Origin: Confluentibacter flavum
GTDB lineage: Bacteria; Bacteroidota; Bacteroidia; Flavobacteriales; Flavobacteriaceae
Length of the DNA stretch: 64,000 nt
Direction: 5' to 3'
Assembly: GCF_002843175.1 (NCBI RefSeq)
Contig: NZ_PJEO01000011.1
Coordinates: forward strand, 62,001-126,000
Position 1 is the stretch's first letter. The number at the start of each line of letters is the position of its first letter. The notes under the pieces are model-generated. The model was not told where the DNA came from and searched no databases. It saw nothing but the letters and a program-made list of their open reading frames with translations. A program made the translations under genes and the position numbers. Below are positions 34,778-46,003 of the stretch, piece after piece.

Positions 34778-37700
34778 ATGAAAAACAAATTACTAAACAA
34801 TCTTTTACTTCCATTGGCGTTGCTTTTAGGAAGTTTTACTTATGGGCAAACTGTTTCTGGTATAGTTTCTGATATCTCTGGGGGTTTACCAGGAGTTAAT
34901 GTGCTTGTAAAAGGAACAGCAAAAGGAGTCCAAACCGATTTTGATGGTAAATACACTATTGAGGGAGTATCCAACGAAGATGTCATTATATTTAGTTTTT
35001 TGGGGTATAAAACCCAAGAGATAGTTGTAAATGGACAAACTAAAATTAATGTAACCCTACAAGAAGATGCAGCAGAACTTAATGAGGTTGTAATTATTGG
35101 ATACGGCTCGGTTAGCAAAAAAGATGCTACAGGTGCTATAGAAGTTGTTGGTGCAAAAGATTTAAACAGAGGCATTACAACATCGCCACAAGAATTACTA
35201 CAAGGTAGAATGTCTGGTGTTCAGGTTACCACATCTAGTGGGGAACCAGGAGCACCATCTGCTATTAGAATTAGAGGTGCTTCTTCGGTAAGAGCAGGAA
35301 ATGACCCGCTATATGTAATTGATGGCGTTCCATTTAATAACGACACAAATAGCCCTGGCACCGATACACCAGGTTTAGGAACTACAAGTGCAAAAAACCC
35401 GTTAAGCTTTATAAACTCGGCCGATATAGAGTCTATTACAGTGTTAAAGGATGCTTCTTCTACGGCTATATATGGTTCTCGTGGTGCGAATGGCGTTATT
35501 TTAATTACTACCAAAAAAGGTAAAAGTGGAGAAGGCAACTTTAATTTTACGGCTTCACAAACTTTTTCAAAAATTGCCAATAAATTAGATTTGCTAACTG
35601 CAAGCGAATATGCTAATTTAAATTCAGATAGCGATGGTGGAGCTAGCGAAACACCTTTTGATGATATTTTACGCAGTGCCAATACAGAAGAATATGGAGT
35701 TTCCTTTAGTGGTGGAAATGAAAAAGGCGCTCATAGAATTTCATTGGGTTTGTTAAATCAAGAAGGGATTGTTAAAAATACAGGGCTTGATAAATATACC
35801 CTTAACGGAAATTTTTCTCAAAAGTTTTTTGATAACGATCGTTTAAAAATTGAAGCAAATATAACGGCATCTGGTATAAACAACCATGCTACTGCAATTT
35901 CGGAATCTGTTGGTGCCGAAGGCGATTTAATGTTGTCTGCTTTAAAATGGAATCCTACAAATCCACTTATGAATACAGATGGTACATATAATCAACCATC
36001 TGATAACCAAAGAAATCCACTCGCACTTTTAGATTATTTTACTGATGAAACCGAAACAACTAAGATTTTTGGAAATTTATCAGCAACTTTAAACATTATT
36101 GAAGGATTAGATTATAAATTTACTTTTGGTGTAGACCGCACGGTTTCACACAGGGGGCTTGCCATGTCTAGTTTATTAAACACAAACCAATCGTTTGGTA
36201 GAGGATTGGCTTATTTACAAGAACGAAGATTTTTTAACAGGCTATTTGAAAATACTTTAAGTTATAACAAAGGTTTATCGGAAAGATTAAATTTACAAGC
36301 AGTTTTAGGGCATTCTTATGAAACTTTTGATTCATACGGAGAATCTCAAATTTTGAGGGATTTCACAGGTTATACAGATCAGAAATTTTATTTAGATAAT
36401 ATTTTTGCTGCCGAAACTAGTGCACAGCAAGGAGAAAGACCAGAAAGAAGTTCTGTAACTGGAATTCCAGTTTCATTACAGTCGTTTTTTGCTAGAACTA
36501 TTTGGGATTTAGATAATAAATATATACTTACAGCAACCTTAAGAGCAGATGGATCTAGTAGATTTGGTTCGAACAATAAATATGGATATTTCCCATCTTT
36601 GGCATTTGGATGGAAACTTGCTGAAGAAGGTTTTTTGCCAGAATCTGTTGATGATTTAAAGCTAAGAGCCGGTTGGGGCATTACAGGAAATCAACAATTT
36701 CCAAGTGATGCATCAAGATTAATTTTTACACCACAACAAGGTGGTAGTGCAGCAATATCAAATTCTCCAAATCCAGACTTAAAATGGGAAACAACAACAA
36801 CAACTGGTATTGGTTTAGATTTTGGGTTTTTTAATAAATTATCAGGGTCTTTTGATTGGTATAGCAAAAAAACAGAAGATTTATTGTTTAGACTTCCTGT
36901 GTCTCAGCCAGGGCCTCCTGGGGCTTTCTTTTGGAATAATTTTTCAGACGAGGTTAAGTCTTCTGGTGTAGAGTTGTCTCTAAACTATAAAATAATCAGC
37001 AATGAAGATTTTTCTTGGGAAATAGGAGGAAATTTTGCATTCCTTAAAAATGAACTTATAGGAAGAGATGCCTTTAAAAATGGTGTTTCAACAGGGTCTG
37101 CAGGGGGGCAAGGTTTATCAGGAGAACGCTTACAACTTCTTTATGGGGGCCAGTCGTTATACGCATTTTATCTTCCTGTATTTGAAGGATTTGATTCTAG
37201 TGGAAATCCTACCTATGCCGATACAAATGGAGACGGTGTAGTTAATACAAATTTTGATGTACCAGGTGGAGTTTCAGATAGAGTATTTGCTGGCGACCCA
37301 AACCCAGACGTAACTATGGGTATTAATACCAACATAACCTATAAAGATTTTGATTTAATAGTGAATGGTTATGGTGCCTTTGGACAACAAGTATATAACA
37401 ACACTGCCAATGCATTATTTAATGCAAGTGCATTTAATAGAGGTGAGAACGTAACATCTAATGTGCCTACAAATGGAGAAAACCCAGCCTCTAGCCCTAT
37501 TATTTCAACTAGATTTTTAGAGAATGCCGACTTCTTTAGATTAGCAAACGTTACTTTAGGATATACATTCTCTTCTGAAACACTAGCGACTATAAATTGG
37601 ATTAAATCCCTTCGATTATACGTAACTGGACAAAATCTTTTTGTAATAACAAACTATTCAGGGTTCGACCCAGAAGTAAACACAAATAAATCGGTTGATG

Positions 37701-37780
37701 GCGTGCCATCTTTTGGAATCGATTATTCATCTTATCCAAGATCTAGATCATTAACTTTAGGATTATCAGTTAATTTTTAA
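34778..37780 (+). CDS. SusC/RagA-type TonB-linked outer-membrane transporter
   Basis: A 1000-residue outer-membrane protein that imports oligosaccharides with its SusD lid. The signal peptide ends near SFTYGQ. Residues 24-100 are the CarboxypepD_reg domain (VSGIVSDISGGLPGVNVLVKG). Residues 105-235 are the plug with the TonB box region (LNEVVIIGYGSVSKKDATGA) and the SusC signature LQGRMSGVQVTTSSGEPG, LYVIDGVPFN, LKDASSTAIYGSRGANGVIL. The rest is the 22-strand barrel ending in the aromatic LTLGLSVNF. It is separated from SusD by 11 bases. An operator lies 166 bases upstream. Confidence 0.95.
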   Translation: MKNKLLNNLLLPLALLLGSFTYGQTVSGIVSDISGGLPGVNVLVKGTAKGVQTDFDGKYTIEGVSNEDVIIFSFLGYKTQEIVVNGQTKINVTLQEDAAELNEVVIIGYGSVSKKDATGAIEVVGAKDLNRGITTSPQELLQGRMSGVQVTTSSGEPGAPSAIRIRGASSVRAGNDPLYVIDGVPFNNDTNSPGTDTPGLGTTSAKNPLSFINSADIESITVLKDASSTAIYGSRGANGVILITTKKGKSGEGNFNFTASQTFSKIANKLDLLTASEYANLNSDSDGGASETPFDDILRSANTEEYGVSFSGGNEKGAHRISLGLLNQEGIVKNTGLDKYTLNGNFSQKFFDNDRLKIEANITASGINNHATAISESVGAEGDLMLSALKWNPTNPLMNTDGTYNQPSDNQRNPLALLDYFTDETETTKIFGNLSATLNIIEGLDYKFTFGVDRTVSHRGLAMSSLLNTNQSFGRGLAYLQERRFFNRLFENTLSYNKGLSERLNLQAVLGHSYETFDSYGESQILRDFTGYTDQKFYLDNIFAAETSAQQGERPERSSVTGIPVSLQSFFARTIWDLDNKYILTATLRADGSSRFGSNNKYGYFPSLAFGWKLAEEGFLPESVDDLKLRAGWGITGNQQFPSDASRLIFTPQQGGSAAISNSPNPDLKWETTTTTGIGLDFGFFNKLSGSFDWYSKKTEDLLFRLPVSQPGPPGAFFWNNFSDEVKSSGVELSLNYKIISNEDFSWEIGGNFAFLKNELIGRDAFKNGVSTGSAGGQGLSGERLQLLYGGQSLYAFYLPVFEGFDSSGNPTYADTNGDGVVNTNFDVPGGVSDRVFAGDPNPDVTMGINTNITYKDFDLIVNGYGAFGQQVYNNTANALFNASAFNRGENVTSNVPTNGENPASSPIISTRFLENADFFRLANVTLGYTFSSETLATINWIKSLRLYVTGQNLFVITNYSGFDPEVNTNKSVDGVPSFGIDYSSYPRSRSLTLGLSVNF

Positions 37781-37791
37781 AAATAAAAACT

Positions 37792-39300
37792 ATGAAAAAA
37801 TATGTATATATATTATCAAGTATAAGCTTAGTGTTAAGCTCATGTAGTAACCTAGAAGAAGATGTAGTAGGTGTGCTTGAAGCTGAAACCCTTTCTAACC
37901 AAGAAAAAGTAATAGGTCAAATAAATGGTGCGCAAAATCAATTGCAAGCATTTCAAAATACAGATTTTATGTTTGTGCTGCAAGAACATCCTTCCGATGA
38001 AATGGCCGGTCCAACAAGAGGAGCCGACTGGGATGATGGTGGTGCATGGAGAGATTTACATTTGCACACATGGAACTCTTCACACCCAAGGGTACAAGGT
38101 GCTTGGGATCAGATATTAGGAGGTTTGTTTTTTGCTACAGATGCCTTGTCTTACGAGCCAACAACCGAGCAATTTGCTCAGGCAACTTTTTTTAGATCGT
38201 TCTATATTTTTATGACAACAGATTTGTTTGGACAAGTTCCAGTAAGACAGCCCGGTGCGAGTTTTTCAGAAAACCCCGAGGTTTTAAAAAGAACCGAGGC
38301 TATAGCTCTTGCAATTTCTGAATTGGAAGCCGTAATTAACGATTTACCATTAGTTAATACACCTGGAAAACCTAACAGATATTCAGCAGCTGCTCTGTTG
38401 GCTAAAATGTACTTAAACAAAGCAGTATATTTAGCAACCGATGAAGATGGAACTCCACAAGCTGGGCCATTTACCTTCGAAAATGCCGATATGCAAAAAG
38501 TAGTACAATATTGTGATATTGTTTTAGGTGGGCCATTTACTTTACAAGCAAATTATTTTGATAATTTCAATCCAAGCAATACAAGCGCATCAACAGAAGC
38601 TATTTTATCATCTGTTAATACCAATGATAATGGTGGCGAGCTAAGAAGGATGTATTTTATGACTTTACACTACAATCAAAAGCCTAGTGGATGGAATGGT
38701 TTTGTTGCCCTTACAGATTTGTATAATAAATTTGAAGCAACAGACCCACGTCTTAAAAGTAATTTGCCATACTTAAACACAAATTCGGGCTTAACAGCAG
38801 GGATTTTACAAGGGCCTCAAGTAAACGAATTTGGGGCGCCAGTACTTAATAGAGCGGGATCTCAGCTAACTTTCTCTCAAGATTTTTCTTTAACAAATTC
38901 AGATGATCAAAAAGGGATGCGCGTTATTAAATATCTACCCGATTATTCAAACATTGATAGGCCAAATAATGATTTTGTAATATTCCGATTAGCAGACGTG
39001 TTGTTAATGAAAGCTGAAGCCATGGCAAGAATGAATCAGGATCCTTCTGCGCTATTATCACAATTGAGAACGGTTAGAGGAGTTGCTTACACAGGTGCTG
39101 GTTTAAGCGATATTTTGGATGAAAGAGCCAGAGAATTATATTGGGAAGGTTGGAGAAGACAAGATCAAATACGTTATTCAACATTTTTAGGAACTTGGCA
39201 AGAAAAATCAACTAATTCAGATAGGGCTAAAATAATTTTCCCTATTCCAGCATCAGCAGTATCAACCAATCCTAATTTGGTTCAAAACCCGAGCTATTAA
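37792..39300 (+). CDS. SusD/RagB-type surface glycan-binding lipoprotein
   Basis: A 502-residue lipoprotein with its lipobox ending at SSCSNLEED (Cys near residue 18). SusD features include the N-terminal TPR-like helices (RGADWDDGGAWRDLHLHTW with the usual gap to the binding site), a central FRSFYIFMTTDLFGQVPVR, the late DFVIFRLADVLLMKAEAMAR, the LDERARELYWEGWRRQDQIR box and a terminal FPIPASAVSTNPNLVQNP. It forms the lid of the SusC pore and helps bind the glucoside at the surface. It is followed by a strong terminator, so later genes may be expressed at a lower level or from their own promoter. Confidence 0.95.
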   Translation: MKKYVYILSSISLVLSSCSNLEEDVVGVLEAETLSNQEKVIGQINGAQNQLQAFQNTDFMFVLQEHPSDEMAGPTRGADWDDGGAWRDLHLHTWNSSHPRVQGAWDQILGGLFFATDALSYEPTTEQFAQATFFRSFYIFMTTDLFGQVPVRQPGASFSENPEVLKRTEAIALAISELEAVINDLPLVNTPGKPNRYSAAALLAKMYLNKAVYLATDEDGTPQAGPFTFENADMQKVVQYCDIVLGGPFTLQANYFDNFNPSNTSASTEAILSSVNTNDNGGELRRMYFMTLHYNQKPSGWNGFVALTDLYNKFEATDPRLKSNLPYLNTNSGLTAGILQGPQVNEFGAPVLNRAGSQLTFSQDFSLTNSDDQKGMRVIKYLPDYSNIDRPNNDFVIFRLADVLLMKAEAMARMNQDPSALLSQLRTVRGVAYTGAGLSDILDERARELYWEGWRRQDQIRYSTFLGTWQEKSTNSDRAKIIFPIPASAVSTNPNLVQNPSY

Positions 39301-39336
39301 GAATATTTTTAAGTTTGGTTAATTGGTTTTTTACTT

Positions 39337-39370
39337 AAAAAGGGATTATACTTAATTAATCCCTTTTTTT
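39337..39370 (+). terminator. intrinsic terminator after SusD
   Basis: Perfect 12-bp stem AAAAAGGGATTA / TAATCCCTTTTT with an 8-base loop and extra T residues, 36 bases after the SusD stop and 60 before the next start. Partial read-through would make SusCD the most abundant part of the locus. Confidence 0.8.
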
Positions 39371-39429
39371 CTCTTTTTAAAAACAATTTATTTAAATTAC
39401 TGGTAATCAATATTTATTTAAAACACCTA

Positions 39430-42400
39430 ATGCTTTTACATCGAATGGTTAGAATATTCTCAATTTTATTACTATTATTTTTATTATCTGTTTCTTGTTC
39501 AAAAAATAGACAGCTACCTAATAATACACCTACATTATTTACAAAAATAGAAAGCAATGAAACAGGCATCAATTTTAAAAATACAATAAATAACCAAAAG
39601 GAGTTTAACATTTTTACATACAGAAACTTTTATAATGGCGGAGGTGTTGCTATTGGCGATATAAATAATGATGGTTTACCAGATATATTTTTTACAGCCA
39701 ATCTTGGCCTCAATAAATTATATCTTAACAAAGGCAATTTTAAATTTGAAGATATTTCAAGTAAGGCTGGTATAAACGGAAACAACACGTGGTCTACAGG
39801 TGTTGTAATGGTTGATATAAATGCCGATGGCCTTTTAGATATTTATGTTTGTAATGCAGGAAACATTAAAGGGGATAATTTGAAAAATGAACTGTTTATT
39901 AACAATGGGAACTTAACATTTACCGAAAAAGCAGAAGATTACAATTTAGCAGATAGTGGATTAACAACACATGCAGCTTTTTTTGATTATGATGGCGATG
40001 GCGATTTAGATGCCTATATATTAAACAACAGTTTTATACCCGTAAACTCTTTAAACTATTCAAACAAAAGAGAGTTAAGAGATAAAGATTGGAATGTGCC
40101 AAGTATTTTAAAAGGAGGTGGCGATAAATTACTAAGAAATGATAATGGTTACTTTACAGATGTTAGCAAAGAGGCTGGCATTTTTGGAAGTTTAATAGGC
40201 TTTGGGCTTGGGGTTAATATTGGCGATGTAAATTTAGATGGGTATTTAGATATTTATGTTTCAAATGATTTTTATGAAAGAGATTACCTCTATATAAATA
40301 ACAAAAATGGAACGTTTACCGAATCTATAAAAGAGTGGACTAGTCACATAAGTCAATCCTCAATGGGAGCCGATTTTGGAGATATAAACAACGACGGTAA
40401 TCTTGATATTTTTGTGACCGATATGCTTCCAGAAGAAGATAAACGTCTAAAAGAAACTACACAATTTGAAAGTTATGATGTATATCAAAGAAAACTAGGG
40501 TTAGATTTTTACCACCAGTATATGCAAAACACCTTGCAGTTAAATATGGGTAACAATCAGTTTTCTGAAATTGCCAATTTAAGTGGTATTTCAAATACCG
40601 ATTGGAGTTGGGGTGCCTTACTTTTTGATATGGACAATGATGGTTATAAAGATATTTTAGTATGTAATGGAATTTATAACGATTTAACAAACCAAGATTT
40701 TATGAATTTTTTTGCAAACGACATTATTCAAAATATGGTAGTAAATGGCAAAAAAGAAGAAGTAGAGCAAATAGTTAATAAAATGCCAAGTACTCCAATT
40801 AGTAACTATGCCTTTAAAAACAATAAAAACTTAAAGTTCAATAACCAATCAAAACAATGGGGTCTCGATACGCCAAGTTTTTCAAACGGTGCATCGTATG
40901 CCGATTTAGATAATGATGGCGATTTAGATATTGTTATAAATAATGTAAACCAAGAAGCGTTCATTTATAAAAATAACACCAATGCACTTACAAGAAATAA
41001 TTTTATCAAAATAAAACTAAAAGGAAACCCCCCCAACACATTTGCTATAGGAAGCAAAATTAACGCATACTCTAAAAGTGAAATTATTTCGTATGAGGTA
41101 ATGCCATCAAGAGGATTTCAATCTTCAGTAGATTATGTTCAAACTATAGGTATCGGAGATAAAACAATAGATTCTCTTAAAGTATTTTGGTCAAATAATA
41201 GTTCTCAAACTATAAAAAACATAAAACCCAACCAATCATACAGTTTTAATCAAATTGATGCCATTCCTTTAAATAGCAATACTTTAAAAAATACCTCTAA
41301 ATTTTTAGCCGAGATTCAATCAACATTCGAGTCGCACCAAGAAAATAAATATATCGATTTTAATTATGAAGGATTAATTCAAGAAATGCTCTCCAAAGAA
41401 GGCCCAACAATTTCTGTTGCCGATTTTAATAACGATGGACTAGAAGATGTGTTTGTTGGGGGAACAAAAGAACAGGCAGCAAAAGTTTATATTCAAACAA
41501 GTGCAGGTAATTTTATACAACAAAGCAACACAAACTTTGAAAAAAACAATTATTTTGAAGATACCGCTTCGGCCATATTTGATGTAAATTTAGATGGATA
41601 TTTAGATATATTAATTGGAGCAGGTGGAAATGAAGTAGGCAATGATAAACACTACAAAACAAGGCTTTATATAAATGACGGAAAAGGACAATTTTCTTTA
41701 AAAGAGGCTGGAATACCTATAACACAAAACAATACAGCTGTTATAGCACCTTTCGATTTTGATAATGATGGCGATATGGATGTTTTTATAGGTAGCAGAA
41801 GTGTGCCGGGAGTTTATGGTATAAACGCTAAACACCAATTGCTTGAAAATGATGGTAAAGGTAATTTTAAAGATGTTACCGAAAGTAAAGCCTATAATTT
41901 TAAAGATTTAGGTATGGTAACCGATGCCGTTTGGGAAGATATGGATGGCGATACTATTAAAGACCTTGTTGTTAGTATTGATTGTGGCGCACCAACAATC
42001 TTTAAAAACTCAGGGCGCAGATTGTCTATAATGCCAACCAATCTATCTAACTACAAAGGTTGGTGGAATGCTGTAAAAGCAAAAGATTTAAATAATGATG
42101 GAAAGATTGATTTAATTATAGGAAATAAAGGCTTAAATATGGTGTATAAACCAAAAAAGGATGCGCCTTTAAAAATGTTTATAAACGATTTTGATAACAA
42201 CGGAACCATCGAGCAAATTGTAACACAAACACTAAATGGTAAAGATGTTCCAATTAATATAAAAAATGAGCTAACCGCTCAAATAGTCTCTTTAAAAAAG
42301 CAAAATCTTAAATATGCAACATATGCCACTAAAAGCATACAAGAATTATTCTCAAAAGAAGTTATTAACCAATCAATAGTTAGAGAAATAAATACCTCAG

Positions 42401-42768
42401 AAAGTTTGGTTGCTATTAATAAAGGAAATGGCAATTTTGAAATTAAAATCTTGCCAATAGAAGCCCAATTCTCTAGTATTGATGCTATTGTAATAGCAGA
42501 TATAAATAAAGATTCTCATTTGGATTTACTTTTAGGGGGAAATAAATACGGTTTTAAACCCCAATTTGCACGTTTAGATGCTAATTTTGGAAGCTTGCTT
42601 TTAGGCGATGGTAACGCCAATTTTAAATGGGTAGATTATTCAAAATCTGGATTTTTTGTAAAAGGAGAAATTAAAAATATATCAACTGTAAAGGCAAAAA
42701 ACAATACACATTTTGTAATAGGTATTAATAACCAGCAACCAAAAATATTTAAGCTAAACCATGAATAA
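39430..42768 (+). CDS. FG-GAP/VCBS-repeat lipoprotein (CRTAC1/ASPIC type), copy 1
   Basis: A 1112-residue surface lipoprotein (lipobox LLSVSCSK; an alternative start at 39445 gives a cleaner signal peptide). It has many FG-GAP/VCBS blades with calcium loops of the type DINNDGLPDIF, DINADGLLDIY, DYDGDGDLDAY, DFNNDGLEDVF and DFDNDGDMDVF, forming two propellers. An ASPIC/UnbV-like segment lies in the middle (GSKINAYSKSEIISYEVMPSRGFQSS). Such proteins occur next to SusCD in marine Bacteroidota and may bind glycans or proteins at the surface. It overlaps the next gene by 8 bases, so the two are translationally coupled. Confidence 0.82.
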   Translation: MLLHRMVRIFSILLLLFLLSVSCSKNRQLPNNTPTLFTKIESNETGINFKNTINNQKEFNIFTYRNFYNGGGVAIGDINNDGLPDIFFTANLGLNKLYLNKGNFKFEDISSKAGINGNNTWSTGVVMVDINADGLLDIYVCNAGNIKGDNLKNELFINNGNLTFTEKAEDYNLADSGLTTHAAFFDYDGDGDLDAYILNNSFIPVNSLNYSNKRELRDKDWNVPSILKGGGDKLLRNDNGYFTDVSKEAGIFGSLIGFGLGVNIGDVNLDGYLDIYVSNDFYERDYLYINNKNGTFTESIKEWTSHISQSSMGADFGDINNDGNLDIFVTDMLPEEDKRLKETTQFESYDVYQRKLGLDFYHQYMQNTLQLNMGNNQFSEIANLSGISNTDWSWGALLFDMDNDGYKDILVCNGIYNDLTNQDFMNFFANDIIQNMVVNGKKEEVEQIVNKMPSTPISNYAFKNNKNLKFNNQSKQWGLDTPSFSNGASYADLDNDGDLDIVINNVNQEAFIYKNNTNALTRNNFIKIKLKGNPPNTFAIGSKINAYSKSEIISYEVMPSRGFQSSVDYVQTIGIGDKTIDSLKVFWSNNSSQTIKNIKPNQSYSFNQIDAIPLNSNTLKNTSKFLAEIQSTFESHQENKYIDFNYEGLIQEMLSKEGPTISVADFNNDGLEDVFVGGTKEQAAKVYIQTSAGNFIQQSNTNFEKNNYFEDTASAIFDVNLDGYLDILIGAGGNEVGNDKHYKTRLYINDGKGQFSLKEAGIPITQNNTAVIAPFDFDNDGDMDVFIGSRSVPGVYGINAKHQLLENDGKGNFKDVTESKAYNFKDLGMVTDAVWEDMDGDTIKDLVVSIDCGAPTIFKNSGRRLSIMPTNLSNYKGWWNAVKAKDLNNDGKIDLIIGNKGLNMVYKPKKDAPLKMFINDFDNNGTIEQIVTQTLNGKDVPINIKNELTAQIVSLKKQNLKYATYATKSIQELFSKEVINQSIVREINTSESLVAINKGNGNFEIKILPIEAQFSSIDAIVIADINKDSHLDLLLGGNKYGFKPQFARLDANFGSLLLGDGNANFKWVDYSKSGFFVKGEIKNISTVKAKNNTHFVIGINNQQPKIFKLNHE

Positions 42769-45700
42769 ATTTACGCTAAATATTGTACTAATGGTGCTTT
42801 TTTTTGGTTGCAAAAAAGACTCTGGGTATTTGTTTAAAATTCTACCAGAAAAAACAACAGGAATTACTTTCTCCAACACTTTAAAAGATACCACTGATCA
42901 AAATATTCTAGACTATTTATATTATTACAATGGTGGTGGTGTTGCCGTTGGAGATATAAATAACGACGGCTTTGTTGATATTTTTTTCATTTCAAATCAA
43001 TCTAGAAATAAACTTTATATAAATAAAGGAAATTTAAAGTTTGAAGATATTTCTAGTAAAGCAGGCATAGAAGGAAACAGTACTTGGAATACAGGCGTAA
43101 CCATGGCCGATGTAAATGGCGATGGTTTGTTAGATATTTATGTGTGCGCCGTAGTTGGTACTAATGGGTTTATTGGGCATAACGAATTGTACATTAATAA
43201 TGGTAACGAAACATTTACCGAAGTATCGGCGGCATATGGTTTAGATATAGATAACTATAGTTCTAACGCTACATTTTTTGATTATGATTTGGACGGCGAT
43301 TTAGATATGTTCCTGCTTAACCATGCCATACACACACAAGAATCGTTTGGAAAAGCAGACATTAGAAATAAGCGAAACTACGAAAGTGGAGACAAATTGT
43401 TTAGAAACGATAATAACCACTTTACAGATGTAAGTGAAGAAGCTGGCATTTTTGGCGGACCTAATGGTTATGGCTTAGGCATTGCTATTTCCGATTTTAA
43501 TAGAGATGGATTTCCAGATATTTATATAAGTAACGATTTTCATGAAGACGATTATTATTATTTAAATAATGGCAATGGCACATTTACTGAAGCTTTGAAA
43601 CAATATTTTGGGCATGTAAGCAAGTTTTCAATGGGTAGCGATGCAGCAGATGTAAATAATGATGGCTTTACAGATTTGTTAACCTTAGATATGCTTCCTG
43701 AAGATGAAACAATTTTAAAGTCTTCAATTGGCGATGACGACATCCAAATTCAAGAATTAAGAACCTCTGTTTACGGGTATAATTACCAGTATGCTAGAAA
43801 CATGCTTCAATTAAACCAAAGCGGTAGTAGCTTTACAGAAACCGCGTTGCTAAGTGGTATTGCAGCTTCCGATTGGAGTTGGGGCGCCTTAATTTCAGAT
43901 TATGACCAAGATGGGCTACAGGATGTGTTTATAACTAATGGCATACCAAAACGACCAAATGACTTAGATTACGTTAAATATATATCTAATAACCAAATCA
44001 AAAAAAAATTAAAGTCAACCAACTTAATAGATCAAGAAGCACTTAAATATATGCCAGAAGGCAAATTAAATAATGCCTTTTATAAAGGAACACCAAACCT
44101 AGAATTTATAAACCAAACTAAAGAGTTTGCAAGCCAAGAAGCCACTTTTTCTACTGGTTTATCATATGCCGATTTGGATAATGATGGTGATTTAGACCTT
44201 ATTACAAATAACATTAATGCCCCAGCATCAATTTATATTAATAGCACAAATGCCAAGAAAAATTACTTAAAAATTCAGTTTAAATTTTCGAAAAAAAATA
44301 AATTGGGTATTGGTACTAAAGTGTTTGTATATGCCAATGGCACTATGCAATATAAAGAACTTTTTACCCAACGAGGTTTCCAATCGGCATCGCAACCAAT
44401 TATTCATTTTGGGTTAGATACACTCAAAACCATAGATTCTATTAAAGTTATATGGCCAAATAATAAGTATCAAGTACTGAGAAAAGTAGCTGTGAATAAA
44501 AGCCTTACGGTTGAATTTAATAATGAAGCTCAAGATTTTAATTATTCGAGTTTACATGAAAACAAGCACATTGATTTTGAACAGGTTAAAAACAACTTAG
44601 GTATTAATTATAAGCACAAAGAAAATAAATATACAGATTCTAACAGAAGTAAATTAATTCCATATCAAATTTCCGATAGAGGTCCGGCACTGGCTGTAGG
44701 CGATTTGAACAACGACGGGAAAGATGATGTTTTTCTGGGAAGCAGTAAATATTTTGACTCTGAAATTTACATACAAGAAGATTCCCTTTTTGTGAAAAAG
44801 GAATTCCCAGTTCTAAAAAAAGATGCCATAACAGAATCGGTTTCTGCAATTATCTCAGATTTCAACAACGATAAAAGCAACGATTTATTTGTAGCCTCTG
44901 GAGGTGGTGAGTTTTTTGGAAAAGCGCAGCCCTTAAGCAATAAACTTTATCGTGTTTTAGATAACGATCTTATAAAATTACAACTTCCAGAAAATTTTGA
45001 AGATACCGCAGTTATAAAAGCAATAGATTATGATTCAGACGGTGATTTAGATGTTTTTGTTGGAAACGCAACCATATCAAACAATTTTGGCAGCATACCA
45101 GAAAGTTATATACTAATAAACAACCAAGGCTCTTTTACAAAAAAATCGCTCGGTAAATTAGGAATGGTTAGAGATGCCGTTTGGACCGATTTTAACAACG
45201 ACAAGCAACTAGATTTACTGATTGTAGGCGAGTGGATGCAACCTACTTTTTTGCAAAATAATGGCGGCAAGTTTGTAGATAAAACAAGTACTTATATAAA
45301 ACAATCGTTAGAAGGTTTGTACAGAGCAGTTATTCCTTTTGATGTAGATAGCGATGGCGATTTAGATTATTTGCTAGGTAACTGGGGAACAAACACGAAG
45401 TTTAAAGCTACAGAAACCTATCCAATGCTAATGTACTATTCAGATTTTGACAAAAATACTAAAACCGAAACTATAGTTGCCACCCATAAAAATGATAATT
45501 ATTACACCCTAGAAGGCTTGGACGAATTAAGTTCAGAACTTGTAAGTCTCACCAAAAAAAAATTCACAACATATAAAGACTTTGCTGGTAAACCTATTAA
45601 TAAAGTATTTGATGCGGAATTATTAGAAAAAGCCAAACTGTTTAAAGTTTATAATTTGGCTTCAGGAATTTTAAAAAATAACCAAGGAACTTTTAGTTTT

Positions 45701-46003
45701 ATACCTTTTGACAATAGGCTACAAGTAGCTCCCATAAATTGTTTTGCCAAAATAAAAAAAGAAAATAAAGAACAAGTTTTATGTGCGGGCAACTACTTTG
45801 GAATTAAACCATATCATGGCAGGTTCGATGGTTTTGCGGGCGCACTAATAACCAACGAAAACAATATAGCACTAGGGCATGGCCTAGGTCTTAATTTTTT
45901 TAATAAAGCAGTTTCGAAATTACAAACCATCACAATAAATAATAAACAATACCTAATAGCAGTAATACACAATGGCAATGTTCAAGTTTACAATATTAAA
46001 TAA
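42761..46003 (+). CDS. FG-GAP/VCBS-repeat lipoprotein, copy 2
   Basis: A 1080-residue paralogue of the preceding protein (lipobox FFGCKKD, Cys near residue 17). The same order of calcium-binding blades is visible: DINNDGFVDIFF, DVNGDGLLDIYV, DYDLDGDLDMFL, DLDNDGDLDLIT, DLNNDGKDDVFL and DYDSDGDLDVFV, with an ASPIC/UnbV-like core (GTKVFVYANGTMQYKELFTQRGFQSA). Start overlaps the previous gene by 8 bases, and its end overlaps the next gene by 32. Two neighbouring paralogues that kept the full domain order suggest a heterodimer or division of labour rather than redundancy. Confidence 0.82.
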   Translation: MNKFTLNIVLMVLFFGCKKDSGYLFKILPEKTTGITFSNTLKDTTDQNILDYLYYYNGGGVAVGDINNDGFVDIFFISNQSRNKLYINKGNLKFEDISSKAGIEGNSTWNTGVTMADVNGDGLLDIYVCAVVGTNGFIGHNELYINNGNETFTEVSAAYGLDIDNYSSNATFFDYDLDGDLDMFLLNHAIHTQESFGKADIRNKRNYESGDKLFRNDNNHFTDVSEEAGIFGGPNGYGLGIAISDFNRDGFPDIYISNDFHEDDYYYLNNGNGTFTEALKQYFGHVSKFSMGSDAADVNNDGFTDLLTLDMLPEDETILKSSIGDDDIQIQELRTSVYGYNYQYARNMLQLNQSGSSFTETALLSGIAASDWSWGALISDYDQDGLQDVFITNGIPKRPNDLDYVKYISNNQIKKKLKSTNLIDQEALKYMPEGKLNNAFYKGTPNLEFINQTKEFASQEATFSTGLSYADLDNDGDLDLITNNINAPASIYINSTNAKKNYLKIQFKFSKKNKLGIGTKVFVYANGTMQYKELFTQRGFQSASQPIIHFGLDTLKTIDSIKVIWPNNKYQVLRKVAVNKSLTVEFNNEAQDFNYSSLHENKHIDFEQVKNNLGINYKHKENKYTDSNRSKLIPYQISDRGPALAVGDLNNDGKDDVFLGSSKYFDSEIYIQEDSLFVKKEFPVLKKDAITESVSAIISDFNNDKSNDLFVASGGGEFFGKAQPLSNKLYRVLDNDLIKLQLPENFEDTAVIKAIDYDSDGDLDVFVGNATISNNFGSIPESYILINNQGSFTKKSLGKLGMVRDAVWTDFNNDKQLDLLIVGEWMQPTFLQNNGGKFVDKTSTYIKQSLEGLYRAVIPFDVDSDGDLDYLLGNWGTNTKFKATETYPMLMYYSDFDKNTKTETIVATHKNDNYYTLEGLDELSSELVSLTKKKFTTYKDFAGKPINKVFDAELLEKAKLFKVYNLASGILKNNQGTFSFIPFDNRLQVAPINCFAKIKKENKEQVLCAGNYFGIKPYHGRFDGFAGALITNENNIALGHGLGLNFFNKAVSKLQTITINNKQYLIAVIHNGNVQVYNIK